NCBI GenBank assembly: GCA_021787555.1
Contig: JAJYLS010000014.1
Location: 1-36,850, forward strand
Source of the DNA: Acidobacteriota bacterium
Lineage (GTDB): Bacteria; Acidobacteriota; Terriglobia; Bryobacterales; Bryobacteraceae
Length of the DNA: 36,850 nt
Direction: 5' to 3'
The notes under the pieces are model-generated. The model ran no database searches. It saw only the letters and a program-made list of their open reading frames with translations, and was not told the origin of the DNA. The position numbers and the translations under genes are program-made. Shown one piece after another: positions 16,285 to 23,345 of the stretch (within the stretch, counting starts at the first letter, position 1; each line of letters starts with the position of its first letter).

Positions 16285-17175
16285 ATGAAGACCGGATGGT
16301 GCATTATACTGGCAGCGGCGATGGGATGTGCCGCGCCTTCTTTCGCCCAGCAGCGGTTCGACTCGCCGGAAGCGGCCGCGCAGGCGCTGATCGCGGCGGC
16401 GGGCAGTCACGATACGGCGAAACTGGAAGCCATCATCGGCCCGCAGATGAAGGGCATTTTGAGCTCGGGCAGCGCGGCGCAGGACCAGCGGGAGCAATCC
16501 GAGTTCGCGCGGCTAGCGCGCGCCAAGCACGAGGTGCAGATTTCGCCCATGAACCCGAACCGGGCGGTGCTGTCGATCGGCGACGAGGATTGGCCGTTCC
16601 CGGTGCCCATCCGGCGCGTGAACGGGAAGTGGGCCTTTGACGCGTCGCAGACGCCGGTGGAGATGCGCGCGCGGCGCATCGGCGCGGACGAACTGGACGC
16701 GATCGAGATTTGCCGCGGTTACGTGGCGGCGCAGAAGAATTACGCGTCCGCGGACCGCAATGGCGGCGGCATGCTGCAATACGCGCCGCACCTGATGGCG
16801 CGGCCCGGAAAGCATGACGGCCTCTATTGGAGCGACAGCGACGAGCCGTTCATTCCGGCGGGACTGGCGCACGCGGAATGGAGCGGGGTGGGCAAAACTT
16901 CAGCCAAGCCGTACCACGGATACTACTTCCGCGTGCTTGACGGCCAGGGGCCGGACGCGCTCGGCGGCGAGCATACCTACCGCATCAAGGACAAGCTGAT
17001 CGGCGGATTCGGCCTGCTGGCCTGGCCGGCGCAATACGGCGTGACCGGTATCCACACGTTCATCGTGAACCAGGACGGCGTGGTCTACGAGAAAGACATC
17101 GAGCCCGACCCAAAGAAGCCGCCGGCACCGATCACGCGGTTCGATCCGGACCGTTCGTGGGACGCGGTGCAATAA
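16285..17175 (+). CDS. DUF2950-domain secreted protein
   Basis: The 296-residue protein has a signal peptide (MKTGWCIILAAAMGCAAPSFAQ). A DUF2950 domain fills the rest: FDSPEAAAQALIAAA near the start, VNGKWAFDAS and CRGYVAAQKNYAS in the middle, and GGFGLLAWPAQYGVTG with FIVNQDGVVYEKDI near the end. Length is normal. It follows the DUF3300 gene by six bases, so the two are surely co-transcribed and probably work together in the envelope. The presence of Cys14 inside the signal region gives no clear lipobox. The function is unknown. An inverted repeat begins 15 bases after the stop. Confidence 0.88.
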   Translation: MKTGWCIILAAAMGCAAPSFAQQRFDSPEAAAQALIAAAGSHDTAKLEAIIGPQMKGILSSGSAAQDQREQSEFARLARAKHEVQISPMNPNRAVLSIGDEDWPFPVPIRRVNGKWAFDASQTPVEMRARRIGADELDAIEICRGYVAAQKNYASADRNGGGMLQYAPHLMARPGKHDGLYWSDSDEPFIPAGLAHAEWSGVGKTSAKPYHGYYFRVLDGQGPDALGGEHTYRIKDKLIGGFGLLAWPAQYGVTGIHTFIVNQDGVVYEKDIEPDPKKPPAPITRFDPDRSWDAVQ

Positions 17176-17190
17176 GAGTGATCAGTTCTC

Positions 17191-17265
17191 AGTTGTCAGT
17201 CTTCAGTTCATCCACGCATGGGGTTTCACGGATAACTGATAACTGATAATTCATGACTGACAACT
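17191..17265. repeat. Intergenic inverted repeat with ACTGATA/AGTTGTCAGTC units
   Basis: AGTTGTCAGTC at 17191-17201 is matched by its exact reverse complement GACTGACAACT at 17255-17265. Between them lie the tandem units ATAACTGATAACTGATAA. The right arm overlaps the stop codon of the truncated ABC exporter gene. This looks like a dispersed intergenic repeat and could form a cruciform or act as a weak transcription end between the converging genes. Confidence 0.6.
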
Positions 17266-17499
17266 CAGATCGCCTCCAGCTCCTCTTCCAACATCTGTTT
17301 TTGCGCGAGCTCGGCGTAATAGCCGCCGGCTTCGATCACCTCGGCGTGGGTGCCCTGCTCGACGATGCGGCCCTGCTCCAGCACCACGATCCGGTCGGCC
17401 TGGCGGACGGTCGAGACGCGGTGCGAAATCAGGATCACCGTGCGGCCGCGCATCACCGAGGGAAGCTCGCTCAGGATGCGCTCTTCGGTATCTGTGCCG
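17265..17499 (-). pseudogene. 3' end of an ABC exporter ATPase gene, cut off by a mobile-element junction
   Basis: About 75 C-terminal residues of an MsbA/Lip-type ABC exporter are left. [20 protein letters not shown] corresponds to the stretch just after the Walker B/D-loop. The H-loop LISHR and [17 protein letters not shown] follow, ending in [11 protein letters not shown]. The frame ends TGA at 17265. Upstream of 17491 the expected Walker B sequence stops abruptly, and the DUF6431-like frame of the opposite strand begins. The membrane domain, Walker A and signature motif are absent, so this piece cannot function. It marks one boundary of the rearranged mobile region. Confidence 0.82.
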
Positions 17500-17911
17500 A
17501 TCTTGTAAGCGCACCGCGTCGCTGTTGCCGGAGTTTGCCTTGCCCTATCTCCGCTTCAGCCTCCCGCTCCTCTCGCTGTTTCTGGTTGCCCGCCTGCTCC
17601 AGGACGCCACTCTCGCAGCAGCGGCCGTGGCGGCCGCGCAGGCGGCCATGCCGTACCAGCGCGGCCAGTGCTGGATTCGCCGCTTTCGCCGGCAGGCCGC
17701 CGCTCTGTGCGCGGTGCTGGCAGCGTTGGCGGCGCCGCCGCCCGCCGCAGACTTCGTCCGCCGCGCCCTGGAGATGCTGCAATCCATCGGCTGGATTCGC
17801 GCCCATCGTTTCCTGTTCGCCGACCTGCGATTCCACCTGTTGGGCTGGCCGGCGTTTCTGGCTCCGGATGGGCGTTGTGCCGCGCTCCGCCCGGCGGCGC
17901 CTCCCCCCTGA
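17500..17911 (+). pseudogene. C-terminal part of a DUF6431-like (zinc-finger/HTH) mobile-element protein
   Basis: The frame begins abruptly at the junction with [20 protein letters not shown] and continues with helices containing YQRGQCWIRRFRRQAAAL. It ends after a proline-rich PAAPPP with TGA at 17909-17911. The step from a cysteine-containing segment to LPEFxLPYxRF is what I expect where the zinc-binding start of DUF6431-type proteins meets their helical part. Those proteins sit beside transposases in soil bacteria. The N-terminal zinc finger is missing. The family call is from memory of the pattern and is moderate; the frame itself is convincing because of its strong third-position GC bias. 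Confidence 0.5.
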
Positions 17912-18078
17912 GCGTCCCCACACAGCTTTTGCATGAAGCCGCCGACGCCCTCGGCCTTATGCTTTCGGCCTCTACTCTCTATCGCTTCCTCTACATGGAC
18001 AATGCCAAGATCTATCGCGGCCAGCAACTGGCGCGCACCGCCGCCTCCATTGGCATCCTGGTGGTGCACACGCCGCAC
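17912..18078 (+). pseudogene. Fragment of a DDE (rve-type) transposase/integrase core
   Basis: After a short piece reading LLHEAADALGLMLSASTLYR (possibly its helix-turn-helix), the frame gives YMDNAKIYRGQQLARTAASI, then GILVVHTPHS. This is the stretch around the second catalytic Asp of the retroviral-integrase fold as seen in IS481/Mu-type transposases, where DNA, RxQ and the I-x-V-x-H strand are conserved. The expected continuation (SRPYKPEGRGKIERF-like, with the catalytic Glu) is missing. At 18078 the sequence switches to an ATPase in another frame. Only about 30 residues of the core survive, so it is dead. Confidence 0.65.
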
Positions 18079-18497
18079 TCGAACAGATTCCGCTGCTGCT
18101 CAACTTCGATATGGACTCTGCGCACTACCTGACCTTGCTGCTGGGCGGCCAGCCCCTGCTGCGCCGCACGCTGTCGCTGCAAATGCACGAACCTTTACGC
18201 CAGCGTATCGCCGTGCAGTATCACCTGGAAGGACTCACTCGCGAGGAACTCAACGCCTACCTCACTCATCAGTTCAAAGCCGCCGGCGTCTCGCAGGCGC
18301 TGTTCGACGAGACCGCCCGCCAAGCCCTCTATCAGACCACCAAGGGCATTCCGCGCAAGGTGAATAAGCTGGCCATGACCGCGCTGCGCCTGGCCGCCGC
18401 GCGCAAAGCGGCCACGGTGAACGAAGCGCCGCCGATCAAAATGTCTTCGTGGATACGCACGCCGCCGGCCATCTCCTCAGTGCGCCGCAGGGCCTGA
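18078..18497 (+). pseudogene. C-terminal half of an ExeA/TniB-like AAA ATPase
   Basis: From LEQIPLLLNFDMDSAHYLTL on, the frame shows the segment after Walker B of ExeA/TniB-type ATPases. LLGGQPLLRRTL is the sensor-1-like GQ motif, followed by RQRIAVQYHLEGLTREELNAYL and GIPRKVNKLAMTALRLA, which carries the sensor-2-like arginine. Walker A and B are lost, so it cannot bind ATP. In transposons this ATPase recruits or regulates the DDE transposase at the target. After NEAPPI the frame leaves the family pattern at about 18440, where the next remnant begins in another frame. Confidence 0.75.
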
Positions 18498-19066
18498 ATC
18501 ACTTCCTCGCTGCCGCCCGTGCCGCCGCCGCCGAGATTACCGTCCTGGACCCGTTGTGCTCCGCCCACGATCAGGACGAAAACGATACCCGCGCCATGGC
18601 CGCTCTGTGCCAAAGCCTGCTGCGTCTGCGCGAAGCTTCGCGCGCCGCCTTGATCGTGGTGCATCACGTGCACAAATCCATCGGCCGTTATGAGATCGGC
18701 AGCTCCTTCCGCGGTTCCAGCGCTCTGTATGCCGTGGGTGACAGCTACCTGCTGCTCACCAGACCGGCGGCGCAGTTCCATACGGTTGAGTTGCGCTTCC
18801 AGTTCCGTTACGCGGCTCCGCAGCCGCCACGCTTGCTCGAACTGGATCCGCAGTCGCTGTGGTTCTCTCCCGCCGGTCAGCCGCCGGCAACCGCTCCGGC
18901 CCGCCGCAAAGTTGAAGCCGCGGATATCACCCCGGCTCTCGCGGACCTCGGTGGCGAAGCCCGCTACAACCAACTGCGCCAGCAGGTTATGACTCTTCGG
19001 AAGCATCTTGAGCGTGGGGCAGATGGATGCCGCGGGCGGGGTGGTACCCGCCCGGGACAGAGTTGA
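18441..19066 (+). pseudogene. C-terminal part of a RecA-like AAA_25 (RepA-type) ATPase
   Basis: The frame starts inside a protein. AEITVLDPLCSAHDQDENDT is a Walker B strand with the DPL signature and DEN follow-up of RepA-like helicase/ATPases. ALIVVHHVHKS is the next strand with the paired histidines, and then FRGSSALYAVGDSYLLL comes, as in AAA_25 proteins. A C-terminal extension ends with a helical segment (ADLGGEARYNQLRQQVMTLR) that could be a winged helix. The Walker A half is absent, consistent with deletion at the junction with the ExeA-like piece. The stop is TGA at 19064-19066, just before the MCP terminator. Confidence 0.7.
19033..19054. repeat. Perfect 8-bp inverted repeat near the right edge of the collapsed element
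   Basis: CGGGCGGG (19033-19040) and CCCGCCCG (19047-19054) flank a six-base loop. It lies inside the tail of the AAA_25 frame. It has no T-run directly after it on either strand, so it is not a standard terminator by itself. It may be part of the element's end. Confidence 0.5.
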
Positions 19067-19118
19067 AAAAAATAGCGGGGCCGCGCCAAGAAGTTGAGAA
19101 AGGAAGCGCGACCCCGCT
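19066..19118 (-). terminator. Rho-independent terminator of the cheW-mcp operon
   Basis: On the minus strand a 13-base stem with one G-U type mismatch (AGCGGGG-CCGCGC at 19074-19086 against GCGCG-ACCCCGCT at 19106-19118) is followed by a T7 tract (19072-19066). It lies 48 bases past the chemoreceptor stop, in the right orientation. Confidence 0.88.
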
Positions 19119-19165
19119 GCACGCCGAATTGCTGCGCGCGGAAACCGTTGATCTCTACAGAACTG

Positions 19166-20815
19166 CTAGAATTCCTTGAACTCCTCTTCCAGCGGCAAGG
19201 CACTTCTGTCGGCTTTGGCGCTGACTGGGACTGACTCGGCCGCATGCCCGCCGATTTTGTGTGCCACCGCCGCATGTAGGGCCGAGAGGCTGGCCGCGGA
19301 ATCGCCGTGCCGCTGCGGTGCAGCGCCGTGGTGGCCAGCGGCGATCCTCTTCCGGACAACGCCGCGCCGGGTGCCTGCCGACTCGTCTCCCCCCACCATG
19401 GCACTGAGGCGCTCGACGATATCCTTCAGGGTCGCGGACTGCGCGTTCAACTCTTCAGCGGCGGCGGCGCTTTCCTCGGCATTGGCCGCGGTCTTCTGCG
19501 TTACCTCTTCCATCTGCGCAACGGCCTTGCCGATCTGATCGATGCCCCGCGCCTGCTCCTGGCTACCGAGGTTCACCTCGTCCACCAGCGTCTGGACCTT
19601 GCCCGAATCCTCGGTGATGGCGCGAATGGCCACGGCAACCTGGTCCACCTTGTTTTTGCCGTCGTTGGATCTGGAGATCGACTCCTCGATGAGGGCGGCC
19701 GTATCTTTGGCTGCCTGGGCGCAGCGCTGCGCCAGGTTGCGGACTTCATCGGCCACCACCGCGAAACCCATGCCGGCTTCGCCCGCGCGCGCCGCTTCCA
19801 CCGCCGCATTCAAGGCCAGGATGTTGGTCTGGAAGGCGATCTCGTCGATCGTCTTGATGATCTTCGAGATCTTGTCGCTGGAGGTCTTGATCTCACCCAT
19901 CGCGACCACCATCTCTTCCAGCGATTGGTTGGTCTGAACGAACTTCTGCTGCGACTGGCTAACCAGGTCGGCGGCCGATCGGGTATTCTCGGTGTTCTTG
20001 CGGGCCATGGAGTTGATTTCCTCCGTCGAAGCCGAAGTTTCCTCGAGCGAGGCCGCCTGCTCGGAGGCGCCCTGAGCCAGCGACTGGCTCGAAGCGGAGA
20101 CCTGGGAAGCCGCGCTGGCCGTCTGCTCGGCGCCTTCCGCTAGTTCGCCGACCGCCTGCCGCAGGCTGCTGTTGATCTGGCGCACGATATAAACCACCAC
20201 GACTGCGACCAGCAGCGACAGCGCGATCATCACGATTGTGATCCAGCGGCTCTGGGCCGCCAGCCCCTCGGCGGATTTTGAGGCCGTCGCCATGAGATCG
20301 TTCTCCTGCTGCGAGAGTTGGTCGCTGGTGGCCTTGGATTTCAAAATGAGCGGCATAACCTTGTCTTTGAGCACCGCTGAGGCGGCGTCGAGCTGGCCGG
20401 AGTCCGCCGCACGATAGAGCTCGTCGTGGTTCTGGGAGATGGTCCCGACATCCGTGTCCAGGCTTTGGATGGCCCGCCGCGCTTCGGCTGTCTCGATCAG
20501 AGGCGTAAATTCTTCGACGTCTTTCTTGAACTTGGCTTCGCTTGCGCGGAAATCGCCGTTGTATTGTTCCACCGTCGCCTTGTCTTTCATGTATGCCCGG
20601 GCAAGGATGCCGCGCTCCTCGGCGGTAAGGTCCGACATCACGGTGCCAATATCGGCCGCCAGGTAGCGCTTCATAGCATTCACCTTGATCACCTTGTCCA
20701 GGCTCGCGCCGAGATTGCCGATACCCAGGAGCGCAACGACGCTCACCCCCAGCGTCAGCACTAATGCGGCGCCGAAGCTCAGAAACAGCTTTTTCCCAAT
20801 CGTCATCGACTTCAT
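19166..20815 (-). CDS. Methyl-accepting chemotaxis protein (4HB sensor)
   Basis: The 549-residue chemoreceptor has a short cytoplasmic start and a first membrane helix at about 10-32. A roughly 155-residue, all-helical periplasmic domain of four-helix-bundle type follows, then a second membrane helix (191-211). A linker leads into a long cytoplasmic coiled coil. The signalling tip is intact (DEIAFQTNILALNAAVEAAR, about 324-343, then AGE), where CheW and CheA bind. No separate canonical HAMP is obvious after the second helix. The C-terminus ends in a flexible Ala/His-rich linker and the acidic-aromatic tail EEEFKEF, which resembles a CheR-tethering tail. An AAGGAG ribosome site precedes the ATG, and cheW lies 37 bases upstream. 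Confidence 0.95.
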   Translation of the reverse strand: MKSMTIGKKLFLSFGAALVLTLGVSVVALLGIGNLGASLDKVIKVNAMKRYLAADIGTVMSDLTAEERGILARAYMKDKATVEQYNGDFRASEAKFKKDVEEFTPLIETAEARRAIQSLDTDVGTISQNHDELYRAADSGQLDAASAVLKDKVMPLILKSKATSDQLSQQENDLMATASKSAEGLAAQSRWITIVMIALSLLVAVVVVYIVRQINSSLRQAVGELAEGAEQTASAASQVSASSQSLAQGASEQAASLEETSASTEEINSMARKNTENTRSAADLVSQSQQKFVQTNQSLEEMVVAMGEIKTSSDKISKIIKTIDEIAFQTNILALNAAVEAARAGEAGMGFAVVADEVRNLAQRCAQAAKDTAALIEESISRSNDGKNKVDQVAVAIRAITEDSGKVQTLVDEVNLGSQEQARGIDQIGKAVAQMEEVTQKTAANAEESAAAAEELNAQSATLKDIVERLSAMVGGDESAGTRRGVVRKRIAAGHHGAAPQRHGDSAASLSALHAAVAHKIGGHAAESVPVSAKADRSALPLEEEFKEF

Positions 20816-20852
20816 ATCTAACTTTTCTCCTTAATTTCCTTTCGAAGACCCC

Positions 20853-21377
20853 TTACTGCACCAGGGCATCCAGGCCACGGAGTTCCTGGGCCGTCAACAC
20901 CCGGTCGATATCGAGCAGGATTTTCACTTTGCCCTTGACCTTGGCCATACCGAGCAGGTAGGCTGTGGTCGCTCCGTGCCCGAAATCGGGCGTATCCTCT
21001 ATGTCTTCCGCCGCCAGGTTGAGCACCTCGGCGACGCCGTCCACCACGATGCCCACGGGCATCGGGCTCGTCTCCCGCTGCACCTGGACCACGATGATGC
21101 AGGTGTGCTGGGTGTATTCCGCTTCGGGCAGGCCGAATTTGAGGCGCAGATCGACCACCGGGATGATTTTTCCTCGCAGATTGATGACGCCCTTGATATG
21201 AGCCGGGGTCTGCGGCACGGCCGTGATCTCCTGCACGGCCATGATTTCGCGGACCTGCAACACGCGGATGCCGAATTCCTCGCGATCGAGCTGAAACACG
21301 AGATATTTGCCGGAACGGTCGGCAGCGATCCCGCCCGTAGCTTCCCTCTCCGCCGGTGAGACCAGCGCAGATTGCAT
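20853..21377 (-). CDS. cheW: Chemotaxis coupling protein CheW
   Basis: The 174-residue protein is a CheW-domain adaptor that links chemoreceptors to the CheA kinase. Typical segments are KYLVFQLDREEFGIRVLQVR, the receptor-contact ITAVPQTPAHIKGVINLRGK, IIPVVDLRLKFGL, and a closing VKILLDIDRVL. The start at 21377 (MQSALVSPAERE) is set by a strong AGGAGG seven bases upstream. An in-frame start further up would translate the terminator hairpin and is rejected. The only receptor nearby is the MCP immediately downstream; CheA, CheR and CheB are not in the window. Transcription is probably from the sigma-28-like box at 21570-21597. Confidence 0.95.
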   Translation of the reverse strand: MQSALVSPAEREATGGIAADRSGKYLVFQLDREEFGIRVLQVREIMAVQEITAVPQTPAHIKGVINLRGKIIPVVDLRLKFGLPEAEYTQHTCIIVVQVQRETSPMPVGIVVDGVAEVLNLAAEDIEDTPDFGHGATTAYLLGMAKVKGKVKILLDIDRVLTAQELRGLDALVQ

Positions 21378-21441
21378 TTGTGCCTCCTCTGGCTCGGGAC
21401 GTGAGCCGGAACATCTTGCGCGACGGCCTGCTCTTGCCCGG

Positions 21442-21503
21442 AAAAACAAAAAGGGCACAAGCAGGACCGGTTCTCTTTCGGAACCACCACTGCTTGTGCC
21501 CTT
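21442..21503 (-). terminator. Intrinsic terminator in the cheW leader (attenuator candidate)
   Basis: On the minus strand a perfect 14-base stem (21503-21490 with 21464-21451) holds an inner GGTTC/GAACC helix. It is followed by TTTTTGTTTTT. It lies 65 bases before the cheW start and about 60 bases after the putative transcript start, so a transcript must read through it to reach cheW. Confidence 0.8.
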
Positions 21504-21563
21504 CAACTTGCAGGCCCAAAGTCCTGCACGCTAAGGGGCGGCGGCTCTTCGCCGCCGCTCACA
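21442..21563 (-). ncRNA. Structured leader or short RNA upstream of cheW
   Basis: From the expected start near 21563 the RNA would contain three hairpins. The first is a perfect 8-bp GC stem (21558-21551 with 21545-21538). The second is TGCAGG/CCTGCA (21528-21523 with 21514-21509). The third is the terminator. A CCCTT at 21537-21533 can pair with the AAGGG that starts the terminator stem (21503-21499) and would enclose the second hairpin, which is an antiterminator-like alternative. I do not recognise a known riboswitch. It may be an attenuator or a stand-alone RNA of about 120 bases. Confidence 0.45.
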
Positions 21564-21569
21564 CAGTAT

Positions 21570-21597
21570 CTATCGGCTACACGGGTGAAAGACTTGA
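21570..21597 (-). promoter_or_regulatory. Sigma-28 (FliA)-type promoter for the cheW-mcp operon
   Basis: The minus strand reads TCAAGTCT at 21597-21590 and GCCGATAG at 21577-21570 with 12 bases between. This closely matches the flagellar sigma factor consensus TAAAGTTT-N11-GCCGATAA with one extra spacer base. It faces cheW, the expected kind of target gene. Confidence 0.72.
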
Positions 21598-21680
21598 GGC
21601 TTTTTTGCGGTGGTGCCCGTAGATTTCAACTATTTGTTACCGCCGAGGTCCGGATGCGGGGTGGATTCGGCCGTAACGGG

Positions 21681-22454
21681 TCACTCACGGTCTTCGTCCA
21701 GGATGGCTTCGAGCATCTGCCGCAAGTCCGCCAATTCGCGTGATTTGAACGCGGACTTGGTGCGTTCGAGGACGGCCACGCATTGCTCAATGGCTCCGCG
21801 ATAACGTTGGCCGCGGGGGCAGGCGAGCAGTTGACACGGAACCCGGTGGAGGCCGGGATGGGAACTCTCGGCCGCGTCGAGCATCCGCGCCATTTCGTAC
21901 AGAGATCGGGTCGCGTTGCGGGCCGCAAGCCTCAAGAAGGTGACGGCGGACTCCTGTTTCCCGATCGGCGCCGGTGCGACGATCCACTCGGGCGCCGCCG
22001 CAATCGTTTCGGCGAATGCCGAAGTATCCGAAGCCCACGCCGAAACCCGCGTGTACATCCGATGCTGCTCCACGCCGGCACGCACGGCTTCCAGCAGGCG
22101 TTCGAATTCGAATGGCTTCAGGAGATAGCAGAGGACGGGGAGCTCGACCGCTTCGATAGCGGCGTCCAGCGACGCCAAACCGGTCGCAATAATGACCGGC
22201 AATCCTTTGCGCAGCGCCCTGATTTTGCGGACCAGGCTGAGGTCCGAGTTTCCCGGCATGCCAATATCCGTGATCACTAATTCATACGGGTGCCGGGCGA
22301 TGGCCTCCAAGGCCTCCTGGGCGTCGCAGACGCGGTCGCAGCGAAAGCCGGCCGCGATCAACAGATCGCGGGTCGTGTGTACGAAGAGATCGTCATGATC
22401 GGCCATGAGAACTGATGGCGCGGGGACGGCCTCAGCTCTGGAATAAGGAGTCAT
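21681..22454 (-). CDS. Response regulator with N-terminal receiver domain and helical output region of unknown role
   Basis: The 257-residue protein starts with a CheY-like receiver. The acidic pair is in VLMADHDDLFV, the phospho-acceptor Asp in ELVITDIGMPG (about residue 60), the Thr in VIIATGLAS, and the Lys in CYLLKPFEF. The remaining 130 residues are mostly helical (AVTFLRLAARNATRSLYEMARMLDAA, later IEQCVAVLERTKSAF) with two conserved-looking cysteines in CQLLACPRG. No HTH or enzymatic output motif is recognised. It ends 84 bases before the cheW promoter box on the same strand. The start at 22454 fits a TATAAT box only six bases upstream. Confidence 0.88.
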   Translation of the reverse strand: MTPYSRAEAVPAPSVLMADHDDLFVHTTRDLLIAAGFRCDRVCDAQEALEAIARHPYELVITDIGMPGNSDLSLVRKIRALRKGLPVIIATGLASLDAAIEAVELPVLCYLLKPFEFERLLEAVRAGVEQHRMYTRVSAWASDTSAFAETIAAAPEWIVAPAPIGKQESAVTFLRLAARNATRSLYEMARMLDAAESSHPGLHRVPCQLLACPRGQRYRGAIEQCVAVLERTKSAFKSRELADLRQMLEAILDEDRE

Positions 22455-22460
22455 CCGCGC

Positions 22461-22466
22461 ATTATA
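22461..22466 (-). promoter_or_regulatory. Perfect TATAAT -10 box of the response-regulator gene (leaderless layout)
   Basis: The minus strand carries TATAAT with six bases before the ATG at 22454. The first base of the mRNA would then be the A of the start codon. TGTTGG 16 bases upstream is a weak -35. Confidence 0.55.
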
Positions 22467-22556
22467 GCGACGAACACGAAAGCCAACACAGGATACGGAC
22501 CCGTACAGCCGCCGCCGACGCGCTACCCGGATCCCGGTCCCTTCACCGCCGCGCAA

Positions 22557-22562
22557 TATAAT
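22557..22562 (+). promoter_or_regulatory. Perfect TATAAT -10 box of the DUF1080 gene (leaderless layout)
   Basis: TATAAT on the plus strand is followed by eight bases and the ATG at 22571, with no ribosome site between. No clear -35 box is present in the GC-rich stretch before it. Confidence 0.5.
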
Positions 22563-22570
22563 AGTTGATC

Positions 22571-23335
22571 ATGAAAAAACTTGCAGCCGTCCTCGTGGCG
22601 ATATTGTTCGCAATTTTCATTGTCGAAGCCCAAAGGAAGGCTCCCCGGAAAAGGGAAGATGGGCCTCAGCCGCCCATGGTCGACCCCGGAGGGCCGGAAA
22701 AAGCGCCGTCCGACGCCGTCGTGCTGTTCGATGGCAAGGATCTGGCCAGCTGGATGATGGCGGATGGCCGGCCCGCGGGCTGGACCGTCGAGCAAGGTGC
22801 CATCGTCTGCCGCACTGGAGCGGGCGACATCTACAGCCGCGTGAAGTTTCGCAGCGCCCAAATCCACCTCGAGTTTAATATCCCCTCCATGCCTGAGCAG
22901 CACGGGCAGGCGCGCGGCAACAGCGGCGTCATGCTGCTATCCCGTGAGAACGAGATCCAGGTTCTCGATTCGTATCACAACCCCACCTACGCCGACGGCG
23001 TCTGCGGTGCCTTATACGCGGTGGACCCGCCGCTGGTGAATGCTTACCGGCTCCCGGGCCAGTGGCAGAGCTACGACATTGTCTTTCACGCTCCGCGATG
23101 CGGAGCCGGCGGGCAGGTGGAGACGCCCGGAAGCCTGACGGTGCTGCGCAATGGCGTGCTGGTGCAAGACCACGTATCGGATGCGCCCAGGACGGGTTGC
23201 GTCGAGGAAGGCCCGCTGATCCTCCAGGACCACAACGGGTTCGGCGGCAAGCCGGCGCCTCCGGGAGCGCGGATAAAGGCTCCCGTCACCCCCATCCGCT
23301 TCCGAAATATCTGGCTTCGGCGCCTCGCGAATTGA
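22571..23335 (+). CDS. Secreted DUF1080 / 3-keto-disaccharide hydrolase-like protein
   Basis: The 254-residue protein has a signal peptide (MKKLAAVLVAILFAIFIVEAQ). A concanavalin-like beta-sandwich domain of the DUF1080 family follows. VVLFDGKDLASWMMADGRPA is the family's LFDGKxLxxW hallmark, then come AGDIYSRVKF, GNSGVMLLSRENEIQVLDSY and GPLILQDHNGFGG, and the last strand is FRNIWLRRL. Members bind or hydrolyse glycans, and several act as 3-keto-disaccharide hydrolases. The ATG at 22571 is preferred over a TTG two codons upstream. It is monocistronic and converges on the HNH-like gene, with ten bases between the stops. Confidence 0.9.
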   Translation: MKKLAAVLVAILFAIFIVEAQRKAPRKREDGPQPPMVDPGGPEKAPSDAVVLFDGKDLASWMMADGRPAGWTVEQGAIVCRTGAGDIYSRVKFRSAQIHLEFNIPSMPEQHGQARGNSGVMLLSRENEIQVLDSYHNPTYADGVCGALYAVDPPLVNAYRLPGQWQSYDIVFHAPRCGAGGQVETPGSLTVLRNGVLVQDHVSDAPRTGCVEEGPLILQDHNGFGGKPAPPGARIKAPVTPIRFRNIWLRRLAN

Positions 23336-23345
23336 CGCAGCGCGC

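Larger units (their letters stand above)
17500..19066 (+). mobile_element. Collapsed multi-gene transposon (DUF6431-like / DDE integrase / ExeA-like ATPase / AAA_25 ATPase remnants)
   Basis: Four gene remnants in the same direction lie end to end with almost no spacing, and each is incomplete on one or both sides. The order is a DUF6431-like C-terminus, a short DDE integrase core, the C-terminal half of an ExeA/TniB-like ATPase and the C-terminal half of a RecA-like ATPase. A transposase next to a TniB/ExeA-type ATPase is typical of Mu/Tn552/Tn7-like elements; the RecA-like ATPase as a fourth member is less usual. Serial internal deletions explain the joined frames. No terminal inverted repeats or target duplication could be found. 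The left limit is set by the ABC gene break; the right limit by the last stop. Confidence 0.7.

Noticed and set aside
17525-17911. A complete 128-residue gene starting at an internal codon
   Set aside because: The family-like sequence continues upstream of that codon to the junction near 17500, so it is a truncated remnant and not a gene with its own start.
21442-21660. c-di-GMP (GEMM) riboswitch before cheW, suggested by CGCAAAAAAGCC and TAGCCG
   Set aside because: The spacing and the paired elements of GEMM are absent, and these bases are explained better by the sigma-28-type promoter at 21570-21597.
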